This document shows, one piece after another, positions 1 through 5,646 of a DNA stretch of 8,064 bases; positions within the stretch are counted from its first letter, which is position 1, and every line of letters begins with the position of its first letter. Location: NCBI GenBank assembly GCA_027031145.1, contig JALVEG010000505.1:1-8064 (forward strand), read 5' to 3'. Below the pieces are notes generated by a model. The model was not told the origin of the DNA. It saw only the letters and a program-made list of their open reading frames with translations, and did not search any database. Origin of the DNA: Saprospiraceae bacterium. Its GTDB lineage: Bacteria > Bacteroidota > Bacteroidia > Chitinophagales > Saprospiraceae. Both the position numbers and the translations under genes were made by a program.

Positions 1-1
1 T

Positions 2-283
2 TTATTGAGAAATAAACCTGTGAAGAAAGTAGCTATATGCGGAGGAGCGTGTAGTTTTTTGTTGCGTAAGGCAAAATATGTAGGTGCAGATGTTTTTGTG
101 ACCGCAGATTTTAAATATCATGAGTTTTTTGATGCCGAAAATGACATAATAATAGCAGATATAGGGCATTATGAGAGTGAAATATATACAATTGAGCTTA
201 TTTTTGATATTTTAAAAAATAATTTTAGTAACTTTGCAGCCCAATTGACAAAAATAATAACAAACCCTGTAAAATATTTATAA
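2..283 (+). CDS. Nif3-like dinuclear metal-center protein, C-terminal fragment (5' end outside window)
   Basis: This is the last ~93 codons of a Nif3/YbgI-family protein. The frame is open to the left edge, so the TTG at 5-7 is internal and not a start. What is seen: a glycine-rich strand-turn (VAICGGACSFLL), then GADVFVTADFKYHEFFDA, then IADIGHYESE, and the ending TNPVKYL. These are hallmark C-terminal blocks of the family. In the E. coli homologue YbgI the equivalent His-x3-Glu supplies metal ligands; here His is at 167-169 and Glu at 179-181. Family members form hexameric rings with a two-metal site and are called GTP cyclohydrolase I type 2-like, but the physiological reaction is not settled. 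Bacteroidota members are commonly ~365 residues, so roughly three quarters is missing by windowing. The stop lies 4 nt before the zinc-ribbon gene, which implies co-transcription. Confidence 0.93.
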   Translation, partial: LLRNKPVKKVAICGGACSFLLRKAKYVGADVFVTADFKYHEFFDAENDIIIADIGHYESEIYTIELIFDILKNNFSNFAAQLTKIITNPVKYL

Positions 284-287
284 AATT

Positions 288-1106
288 ATGGCTAAAAATC
301 AAATTCAAACTGTTGAAGAAAAATTATTAAATTTATATAATCTTCAATATACTTCATCTCAATTAGATGAGATAAACAAGCTTCAGGGCGAATTGCCTCT
401 TGAAGTAAAAGATATGGAAGATGAGATTTCAGGTCTTGAAAAACGCAAGGAAAGATTTCAGGAACAAATAGAAAAATATCAAAGTGACATTAATAAGCAT
501 AAGGAAAATATAATCAATGCTAATGCTGCTATTGAAAAATATAAAGTTCAGCTTGATAATGTAAAGAACAACAGAGAATACGAAGCTCTTCAGAAAGAAA
601 TTGAATACCAGTCTCTCGAGGCTAAACTTTCCGAGAAGAAAATAAATGAGATTGCGGAAAGATTGGAAAAAACAAAAGAGCAATCGCTTTTATTGGATGA
701 AAAAATAGAAAGCAGAAAAACCGATCTGGAAAAGAAAAAATCCGAATTGGAAGAAATAATACAGAAGACAGAAAAGAAAGTCGGTACTCTGGAGAGAAAG
801 ATTGTAAGACTTGAAAGAACTGTTGACAAAAGACTTTTAGCTGCATTTAAAGCATTGAGAAAAAGATATCGGGACGGATTGGCTGTTGTTACTGTAACCA
901 GAAATGCCTGTGGTGGTTGTTTTAATATGGTTCCGCCTCAAATGAAAATTGAAATTTCACAAAAGAAAGAAATTATCGCCTGTGAAAATTGCGGAAGAGT
1001 TTTGATCTCTGATGATTTGGCAACAATGATAGATAAAAAAGACAGAACAGTTGTTGCTGATGAGGCTCCTGCAAAAAGAACCAGAAGGAAAAAGGCAGTT
1101 AAATAA
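288..1106 (+). CDS. Coiled-coil protein with C-terminal C4-type zinc ribbon (zf-RING_7/CdsZ-like)
   Basis: The protein has 272 residues. Residues ~5-180 are a charged, heptad-like helical hairpin rich in E, K, L and I. It contains the block NNREYEAL (94-101), which is typical of this family between the two helices. Residues 208-235 hold the zinc ribbon: Cys208-x2-Cys211 (CGGC), then VPPQ, and Cys232-x2-Cys235 (CENC), with all four ligands intact. The tail is strongly basic (AKRTRRKKAVK). The architecture matches PF02591 proteins such as Chlamydia CdsZ and Helicobacter HP0958/FlgZ, which act as chaperone or nucleic-acid-binding factors for secretion or flagellar systems. In Bacteroidota the role is unknown, and nothing flagellar is visible here. 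The basic tail could bind RNA or DNA (inference). The ATG at 288 follows the nif3-like stop by 4 nt, and placement after a Nif3-like gene is an arrangement I recall from other Bacteroidota. It is cytoplasmic, with no signal peptide. Confidence 0.92.
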   Translation: MAKNQIQTVEEKLLNLYNLQYTSSQLDEINKLQGELPLEVKDMEDEISGLEKRKERFQEQIEKYQSDINKHKENIINANAAIEKYKVQLDNVKNNREYEALQKEIEYQSLEAKLSEKKINEIAERLEKTKEQSLLLDEKIESRKTDLEKKKSELEEIIQKTEKKVGTLERKIVRLERTVDKRLLAAFKALRKRYRDGLAVVTVTRNACGGCFNMVPPQMKIEISQKKEIIACENCGRVLISDDLATMIDKKDRTVVADEAPAKRTRRKKAVK

Positions 1107-1128
1107 AATAAAAAAAGAAATACACCTA

Positions 1129-2631
1129 ATGATAAATTATAAAATAAAAAGATTCCTGATACCATTGGGAATCTTTTTATTTTTCCTGTCACCGGTATTT
1201 TCTCAAAATTATTATAGTCTTAATTCCGATTTAAAAAGGGCATATGACAATATAATAATGCTAAAACTGGAAACAGGACAAAAAATTCTGGATTCATTAA
1301 AGATTTTTCAGCCGGAAAATATGGCCGTATATCATATCGAAAACTATGTTGATTTCTTTAGGATTTTTATCAATGAAGACTACAACGAATTTTCGATACT
1401 TGAAAAAAATAAAAGCAAAAGGCTGGAAAAATTAAAAACAATAAATAAAAATTCACCTTATTATAAATTTAGTATAGCGGAAGTTAATTTGCAATGGGCA
1501 TTAAGCAGACTGAAATTTGAGGAATATTTTACTTCTCTCAGGGAAATCAATGCGGCTTTTGATCTGTTGCAGGATAACAAAGAGTTATTTCCGGAATTTA
1601 TTGCAAATAACAAAAGTTTAAGTATTATTCATGCTATAATAGGAACTTTACCGGATACATACAAAAGTTTGTTGAAATTTTTTAGCGGCTTGGACGGAAC
1701 TGTAAATCAAGGTTCTAAGGAAATATTTGAAGTTTTGGAATACAGCCGGAAACACGATTTCTTTTTCAGGGATGAGGCATATACGATAGCATCTTTTATT
1801 TCATTGTATCTGGAGAATAATAGCCAAAAAGCATGGAAAACAATCAAGAGTGCTGATCTTAATATTGAAAATAGTCCTCTCGCATGTTTTGTTGTGGCAA
1901 ATATTGCTCAGAAGACAGGACGTAATGATCTTGCCATAGAAATTTTGGAAAAAGCCCCTGCCGGAAAAAATAGGATGCCTTTTTTCTATTTGGATTATAT
2001 GTCGGGTTGTAGCAAATTGTACAAAATGGATTCGGATGCTTTACTGCACTTGAATTCTTTTGTCGGAAACTTTCATGGTAAAAATTATATAAAAGATGCA
2101 TATTTAAAAATTGCATGGTTTGAATTGATTGTGAATAATAATGAAGCCGGATATTGGGAAAATATTGAGAAATGTTTATCTCAGGGGGAAAAAATAGTCG
2201 ATGAGGATAAATCTGCATATAAAGAAGCGATGAAAGCAGACATACCAAACCGTATTTTACTTAAAGCAAGATTGTATTTTGACGGAGCGTATTATTTTAA
2301 AGCATATGTGTATTTGATACACCACGAAAGCGAATTTACGGAATCAGACAAAGATTTTTTGGAATTCAATTACAGGATGGGAAGGATTTTACAGGCTTTG
2401 AATAGTATGGATGCCATTAATTATTTTCAAACAACAATTGATATCGGAAGAGATAACAGCATGTATTTTGCCTGTAATGCGGCATTGCAATCCGGAATTA
2501 TTTATGAAAAAATGAAAGAATATAATAAAGCTGAGAAATATTATAAAATGTGTTTGAGATTAAAACCGGATGAGTACAAAAACAGTTTGCATCAAAAAGC
2601 AAAAGCGGGATTGATGAGAATAAAACAATAA
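1129..2631 (+). CDS. Secreted tetratricopeptide-repeat protein, conserved Bacteroidota type
   Basis: The protein has 500 residues from the ATG at 1129. The frame extends back to 1051 but there overlaps the zinc-ribbon gene, and only the 1129 start puts a signal peptide at the N terminus: MINYKIKRFL, a hydrophobic core LIPLGIFLFFL, then SPVFSQ with cleavage near residue 26. The mature part is helical. Recognisable TPR-like units lie at ~250-277 (LACFVVANIA...GRNDLAIEIL), ~411-440 (FNYRMGRILQALNSMDAINYF) and ~449-480 (AALQSGIIYEKMKEYNKAEKYY...LKP). It ends in a SLHQKAKAGL block. No catalytic motif is visible. TPRs mediate protein-protein contacts, so a periplasmic or outer-membrane-associated scaffold is likely, but the partner is unknown. 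The gap to the upstream gene is 22 nt, suggesting the same operon. The overall pattern resembles a conserved Bacteroidota TPR family often found beside nif3-like and zinc-ribbon genes (from memory, not searched). Confidence 0.9.
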   Translation: MINYKIKRFLIPLGIFLFFLSPVFSQNYYSLNSDLKRAYDNIIMLKLETGQKILDSLKIFQPENMAVYHIENYVDFFRIFINEDYNEFSILEKNKSKRLEKLKTINKNSPYYKFSIAEVNLQWALSRLKFEEYFTSLREINAAFDLLQDNKELFPEFIANNKSLSIIHAIIGTLPDTYKSLLKFFSGLDGTVNQGSKEIFEVLEYSRKHDFFFRDEAYTIASFISLYLENNSQKAWKTIKSADLNIENSPLACFVVANIAQKTGRNDLAIEILEKAPAGKNRMPFFYLDYMSGCSKLYKMDSDALLHLNSFVGNFHGKNYIKDAYLKIAWFELIVNNNEAGYWENIEKCLSQGEKIVDEDKSAYKEAMKADIPNRILLKARLYFDGAYYFKAYVYLIHHESEFTESDKDFLEFNYRMGRILQALNSMDAINYFQTTIDIGRDNSMYFACNAALQSGIIYEKMKEYNKAEKYYKMCLRLKPDEYKNSLHQKAKAGLMRIKQ

Positions 2632-2685
2632 TTTTGTTTTATTTTGTATTAATATTATGTAAATTGCATCGGAAAACTAATAAAG

Positions 2686-3237
2686 ATGAAAATAGACCTG
2701 AAAAAACTTTTTGGATTTGATGAAAAATATGATGAGAAGAGTATTAATGCATTGTTAAATGCGATTAATAAAAATCATTTGGATGATTTCGATTATTTGA
2801 AGTTTAAAGCTTCTGTTCAAAATCTTCATGAAATGAATATGGATGAAGAGACAGGTATCAAATCCACATTTGCGACAGCTCAAACTATCGGGCTTACCAA
2901 AGAATTTCTACTGAAAACAATTAATCATTATAAAAATGTATTGCAAAAAGAAAAGGAGAACTTTTCTATTGCTTTGAAGAATAAACTGGATAAAAGTATT
3001 ACAGGGAAACAGGAAGAAGCTGATAATCTTAAAAAGGAGGTTGCTGATCTGGAAAACAAGATAAAAGAATATCAAAAAGCTATTGAACAAGGCAAAAAAC
3101 GTCTTGCAAATATTGATAATGATATAGAAAAAGTTAAAACAAAGATAGAAGAAACTAAAAATAATTTTGTTTCTGCTATCAACCATTTGGAAGAGGTGAT
3201 AAATGAAGACGAATCTAAAATAAAAACAATTTTATAA
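2686..3237 (+). CDS. Hypothetical cytoplasmic coiled-coil protein, partner of the PspA-like gene
   Basis: The protein has 183 residues and I recognise no family. Residues ~1-90 are a mixed helical region: MKIDLKKLFGFDEKY, then a stretch with DDFDYLKFKASVQNLHEMNMDEET, then a short less charged segment GIKSTFATAQTIGLTKEFLL. Residues ~95-183 form a long coiled coil rich in K, E and N (KQEEADNLKKEVADLENKI onward). There is no signal peptide, membrane span or cysteine motif. The start ATG at 2686 lies 54 nt after the TPR gene. I found no convincing promoter in that gap, so read-through from upstream is possible. The stop is 19 nt before the PspA-like membrane protein, which strongly suggests co-transcription and a shared job. 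By analogy with PspA/Vipp1 partners it could be a regulator or co-polymer of that protein, but this is inference from context and coiled-coil content only. Confidence 0.85.
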   Translation: MKIDLKKLFGFDEKYDEKSINALLNAINKNHLDDFDYLKFKASVQNLHEMNMDEETGIKSTFATAQTIGLTKEFLLKTINHYKNVLQKEKENFSIALKNKLDKSITGKQEEADNLKKEVADLENKIKEYQKAIEQGKKRLANIDNDIEKVKTKIEETKNNFVSAINHLEEVINEDESKIKTIL

Positions 3238-3256
3238 ATCAAATAATTTAAGCATT

Positions 3257-4276
3257 ATGGAAAATAATTTACCTGCACATAAAAAGAAATCATTTTGGCA
3301 AAGACCTGAAGGAATATTGGGAGCTATTGTATTATTTTCGTTGATAATCGGAGCCGGTTATCTATTGATGGCTAATATAGCTGCTATCACTGCCTTTATG
3401 GGCAATATTTTGGGGCTGACGGTTACTATATTGGCAATTGGTGTATTGCTTTATATGGTTGTAGATCCTAAAATGAGAAATTTGATCTCATATATGTATC
3501 AATCCCTGATGAGGAAAGTTACAAGTATATTTGTTACGATAGATCCTATAGGTATATTGAAAAATTATATAGATGACATGGAGAAAAATCTGGGGAATCT
3601 TGATAATCAGATATCGAATTTGATGGGTCAGATAAATAAGATAAAAACGCTTTGGAAAAAGAATGAAGGAGAGATAAAAGACAATCTTGCCAGAGCAAAA
3701 AAAGCTAAAGAACTTGGAGATGAAAAGCACATGCTTTTATCGTCAAGAAAAGCTGCCAGATTGAAAGATGTCAATTCAAAATACGAAGTTTTGCTTAAAA
3801 AAATGGATATTTTGAAAAGACTCCTTAAAAAAATGTATGACAATTCAGAGATACTGCTTGAAGATACCAAAGACCAGGTCAAGGTGAAAGAAGAAGAGAG
3901 AAAAGCAATTCGCACTTCTCATAGTGCTATGAAATCCGCAATGAATGTTTTAAGAGGAAACAAAGACAAACGAATGATGTTTGATGAAGCTGTGGAATAT
4001 ATAGCGGATGATATCGCGACCAAAGTTGGTGAGATGGAAAGAATGATGGAATTGTCTTCGAGTTTTATGGAATCCATAGATCTGGAGAATGCACAGTTTG
4101 AAGATAAAGGCTTGCAAATGCTTGAGGAATTTGAAAAACAAAGCACTTTATTGATGTTGGAAGCACCCAAAACCAAATCTAATGAGTTTAGTCTGGATGA
4201 TCTGAGTATTCCCGATAAAACTACAAAGAACAAAAAAAGCACCGGTTCATCGAGTTATGATAATTTGTTTGAGTAA
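3257..4276 (+). CDS. Membrane-anchored PspA/Vipp1 (ESCRT-III)-like protein
   Basis: The protein has 339 residues. The order is a short cytoplasmic N terminus with basic residues (HKKKSFWQRPEG), hydrophobic spans at ~20-41 and ~47-69, and then a long charged helical region at ~85-300. Its layout resembles the PspA/IM30 core: a DPxxxLKNYIDDMEKNL opening (96-111), a Q/N-rich first hairpin helix, an ARAKKAKELGDEKHML segment (145-160), a second hairpin with KKMDILKRLL, a DEAVEYIADDIATKVGEMERMM segment (243-264) and a short acidic helix (LQMLEEFEKQ). The last ~40 residues are low-complexity and Ser/Lys-rich (DDLSIPDKTTKNKKS...SYDNLFE). Canonical PspA and Vipp1 have an amphipathic membrane-binding helix but no transmembrane spans, so the anchor is the odd feature. 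Known family members remodel or protect the inner membrane. The same role here is inference from weak, by-eye similarity. It is the second gene of a two-gene unit. Confidence 0.72.
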   Translation: MENNLPAHKKKSFWQRPEGILGAIVLFSLIIGAGYLLMANIAAITAFMGNILGLTVTILAIGVLLYMVVDPKMRNLISYMYQSLMRKVTSIFVTIDPIGILKNYIDDMEKNLGNLDNQISNLMGQINKIKTLWKKNEGEIKDNLARAKKAKELGDEKHMLLSSRKAARLKDVNSKYEVLLKKMDILKRLLKKMYDNSEILLEDTKDQVKVKEEERKAIRTSHSAMKSAMNVLRGNKDKRMMFDEAVEYIADDIATKVGEMERMMELSSSFMESIDLENAQFEDKGLQMLEEFEKQSTLLMLEAPKTKSNEFSLDDLSIPDKTTKNKKSTGSSSYDNLFE

Positions 4277-4329
4277 GGGAATATAATTCGTGTTACGCTC
4301 TTAAGCTTCGGCGAAAAAAAATGATTAAT

Positions 4330-4352
4330 CATAATGTCGTCCCGCTGGGACT
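4330..4352 (-). repeat. Solitary inverted copy of the palindromic repeat
   Basis: Read on the minus strand, this copy has a hairpin GTCCC-AGC-GGGAC (4339-4351) followed by GACATTATG. It is the same element as the forward array at 4598-4889, in opposite orientation and 54 nt after the stop of the PspA-like gene. Two differences from the array consensus, C to T at stem position 2 and G to A at its partner position 12, preserve pairing. The minus-strand 3' tail overlaps a perfect 12-bp palindrome (4321-4332). The element lies between genes, with no coding function supported. Confidence 0.85.
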
Positions 4353-4370
4353 TATACATTCTATGTTAAT

Positions 4371-4430
4371 AATTACCTACCATCCTGCTGCAGCAGGATC
4401 GCCCATACTGGGCTTTTTATGTAGGTAATT
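4371..4430 (-). repeat. Nested palindromic element (two hairpins enclosed by a 10-bp inverted repeat)
   Basis: The outer arms AATTACCTAC (4371-4380) and GTAGGTAATT (4421-4430) are perfect inverted repeats. Inside lie a perfect 18-bp palindrome (4382-4399, half-site ATCCTGCTG) and a 5-bp hairpin GCCCA-TAC-TGGGC (4401-4413). The latter is followed by TTTTTAT, which makes it weakly terminator-like on the + strand for the preceding operon. Read on the minus strand, the order is A-tract, AGCC-hairpin, GA, second palindrome, GGTAGG. This is the same order as the forward copy at 4533-4572, so this is an inverted two-hairpin member of the repeat family. The fold could be a three-way junction or cruciform (inference). 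Confidence 0.85.
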
Positions 4431-4480
4431 TAAAATCCAGTTAGGGATGCTAGAAAAAAAACAGTACAAAAACCATTAAA

Positions 4481-4500
4481 AGTCCAATTGGGACGACATT
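4481..4500 (+). repeat. Degenerate forward copy of the palindromic repeat
   Basis: The hairpin sequence GTCCA-ATT-GGGAC (4482-4494) is followed by GACATT and then diverges. It is preceded by AACCATTAAA, which matches the AAxCATTxAA lead-in found before the array hairpins. Four of the five stem pairs are kept; the innermost is an A/G mismatch. This is the most diverged member in the window and appears to lack the GGTAG end. Confidence 0.75.
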
Positions 4501-4532
4501 AAGATAAAATAAAAAGTATAAGAATCATTAAA

Positions 4533-4572
4533 AGCCTCAGCGAGGCGATCCCGCTGTACAGCTGGATGGTAG
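4533..4572 (+). repeat. Forward two-hairpin copy of the palindromic repeat
   Basis: The first hairpin is GCCTC-AGC-GAGGC (4534-4546), whose T/A pair at stem positions 4/10 replaces the C/G pair of the array copies. It is followed by a second imperfect palindrome at 4548-4567 (half-sites ATCCCGCTGT and ACAGCTGGAT, one mismatched pair) and then GGTAGG. The lead-in is AGAATCATTAAA. The architecture equals that of the inverted element at 4371-4430, and the GGTAG end equals that of the array copies, which carry CATTAT in place of the second palindrome. Confidence 0.83.
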
Positions 4573-4889
4573 GATAAAAAGCATAAGAAACATTGAAAGC
4601 CCCAGCGGGGCGACATTATGGTAGAAAAATTTATCAAAAGAATCATTAGAAGCCCCAGCGGGGCGACATTATGGTAGTAGATAAAAAGCATAAGAAACAT
4701 TGAAAGCCCCAGCGGGGCGACATTATGGTAGAACAAATTTATCAAAAGAATCATTAGAAGCCCCAGAGGGGCGACATTATGGTAGTAGATAAAAAGCATA
4801 AGAAACATTGAAAGCCCCAGCGGGGCGACATTATGGTAGAACAAATTTATCAAAAGAATCATTAGAAGCCCCAGAGGGGCGACATTATG
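4570..4889 (+). repeat. Tandem array of six palindromic repeats with a 108-bp higher-order unit
   Basis: Six hairpins, GCCCC-AGC-GGGGC or GCCCC-AGA-GGGGC, begin at 4599, 4652, 4706, 4760, 4814 and 4868, with steps of 53, 54, 54, 54 and 54 nt. Each is followed by GACATTATGGTAG, except that the last ends GACATTATGC. Two spacers alternate: one runs ATAAAAAGCATAAGAAACATTGAA, given here as ATAAAAAGCATAAG plus AAACATTGAA, and the other contains AAATTTATCAAAAGAATC. This gives 108-bp units at 4570-4677, 4678-4785 and 4786-4889. By eye the 104 bp of the last unit are identical to the start of the middle unit, while the first is slightly diverged, with one fewer base in its second spacer. The array ends 44 nt before the next gene's ATG, so it lies in or near that gene's promoter or leader. 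It is not CRISPR, because the spacers are repeated. Confidence 0.93.
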
Positions 4890-4933
4890 CAGACACTAAA
4901 TAACTTTTGGAAAAAATAAAAAATCAAATAATC

Positions 4934-5446
4934 ATGAAAAAAATTGCAGGTTTTATATTTATAATAGCTTTGGTTTTGATATTCGATTCTTGCAAAGATT
5001 CCGTTAAAACCATATCGGAGTCTGAATTAATAGAGTTGATTAAGAATGATAAAGTAGCAAATGTTAATGCTGAAAACGGTAAAGAAGCATTTGTGTTTTT
5101 GGAAAAGGGTTCAAAAAAACCGGATTTTAAAGTTGATATTGAATCCGGTTCTAATTTTATTCCAAAAATGTTTCAACTTCAAACGGAGCATCATTTTTCT
5201 TTTAAACCAACTTCGTTTGTGGAATTAAGGCCACATTCGACACTTTTATCATTTATATCATTATATCTCTTTGGGCTTTTATTTTATATATTAGGTGGAA
5301 TTGTCTGTCTTATTATAATCTTAAAAAACAAATTTAAAGATCCTATCGATAAACTAGCCTGGGTGGTCACCGTTATTTTTGTTCCGGTTATAGGCATTAT
5401 CTTATTTGCTTTAATCGGATGGAAACAAATAAAGCGTGCCGAATAG
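4934..5446 (+). CDS. Probable lipoprotein/membrane protein: FtsH-extracellular-like domain joined to a PLDc_N-like two-helix module
   Basis: The protein has 170 residues from the ATG at 4934. An in-frame TTG at 4907 is less likely because 4934 gives a clean signal sequence, MKKIAGFIFIIALVLIFDSC, with Cys20 as a possible lipidation site in a relaxed Bacteroidota lipobox. Residues ~26-95 (ISESELIELIKNDKVANVNA, then EAFVFLEKG and a HHFSFKPTSF strand) resemble the periplasmic FtsH_ext domain that follows the first membrane helix of FtsH. Residues ~103-130 and ~141-163 are membrane helices around a short basic loop (KNKFKDPIDK). The second, LAWVVTVIFVPVIGIILFAL ending IGWKQIK, matches the PLDc_N pattern (W..., PVIG, L..LIG). 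There is no AAA+ ATPase or protease part. Function is unknown; a role near an envelope protease or membrane complex is inference. The array directly upstream could influence its expression. Confidence 0.78.
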   Translation: MKKIAGFIFIIALVLIFDSCKDSVKTISESELIELIKNDKVANVNAENGKEAFVFLEKGSKKPDFKVDIESGSNFIPKMFQLQTEHHFSFKPTSFVELRPHSTLLSFISLYLFGLLFYILGGIVCLIIILKNKFKDPIDKLAWVVTVIFVPVIGIILFALIGWKQIKRAE

Positions 5447-5544
5447 GCAGAAAGAAAGGCGGGAAATATGAATATCCAATATATTATAAAAACATCTAAT
5501 ATGTTAATATTCAGCAATTTAATAAATTTTATTTTAATTTTTTA

Positions 5545-5574
5545 TTGCATAATTATTATATTGGCTTATCTTTG
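5545..5574 (+). promoter_or_regulatory. Bacteroidota-type promoter for the T9SS protein gene
   Basis: A -33 element TTG (5545-5547) is followed after 19 nt by TATCTTTG (5567-5574), an exact match to the -7 consensus TAnnTTTG used by the primary sigma factor of Bacteroidota. Transcription would begin near 5580, giving a leader of about 65 nt before the ATG at 5647. Because the -33 box coincides with the TTG at 5545, that codon is not a credible translation start. Transcription has not been measured. Confidence 0.7.
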
Positions 5575-5585
5575 CCGTTGCAAAT

Positions 5586-5617
5586 AAAAATTAAAGATAT
5601 CCTGTCTTTAATTTTTT
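5586..5617 (+). promoter_or_regulatory. Perfect 12-bp AU-rich stem-loop in the 5' leader
   Basis: The arms AAAAATTAAAGA (5586-5597) and TCTTTAATTTTT (5605-5616) pair without mismatch around a 7-nt loop, and T-rich sequence follows to 5625. The hairpin starts only a few bases after the predicted transcription start, so it would sit near the 5' end of the mRNA. It could stabilise the transcript, act as an attenuator-like terminator, or terminate read-through from the gene ending at 5446. No ligand-binding or anti-terminator structure is evident. Confidence 0.6.
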
Positions 5618-5646
5618 ATTTTTTTAACTTTATAAACCAATTTGAA

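Noticed and set aside
1051..1128. Upstream start for the TPR protein
   Set aside because: It overlaps the 3' end of the zinc-ribbon gene in another frame, and the added residues are basic and precede an already complete signal peptide at 1129.
2632..2685. Separate promoter for the coiled-coil/PspA-like unit
   Set aside because: TTTTG at 2642-2646 and TAAATTG at 2660-2666 resemble -33/-7 boxes, but the spacing is about 13 nt instead of 19-21 and the -7 match is poor.
4476..4862. 128-codon minus-strand open frame with repeated YHNVAPLGL peptides
   Set aside because: It is produced entirely by translating the palindromic array. The 54- and 108-nt steps are multiples of three and keep the frame open. 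The peptide has no independent signal of being coding.
4570..4889. CRISPR array
   Set aside because: Repeat and spacer lengths of about 27 nt look superficially right, but the spacers are only two alternating sequences, the repeats are nearly all stem-loop, and no cas gene is present.
5469..5513. Terminator for the gene ending at 5446
   Set aside because: Short AT-only inverted repeats (TGAATAT/ATATTCA and AACAT/ATGTT) are present, but the stems are weak and expected by chance in such AT-rich DNA.
5545..5646. N-terminal extension of the T9SS protein from a TTG at 5545
   Set aside because: The TTG coincides with the -33 promoter element, the extension covers the leader hairpin, and it would bury the clear signal peptide that begins at 5647.
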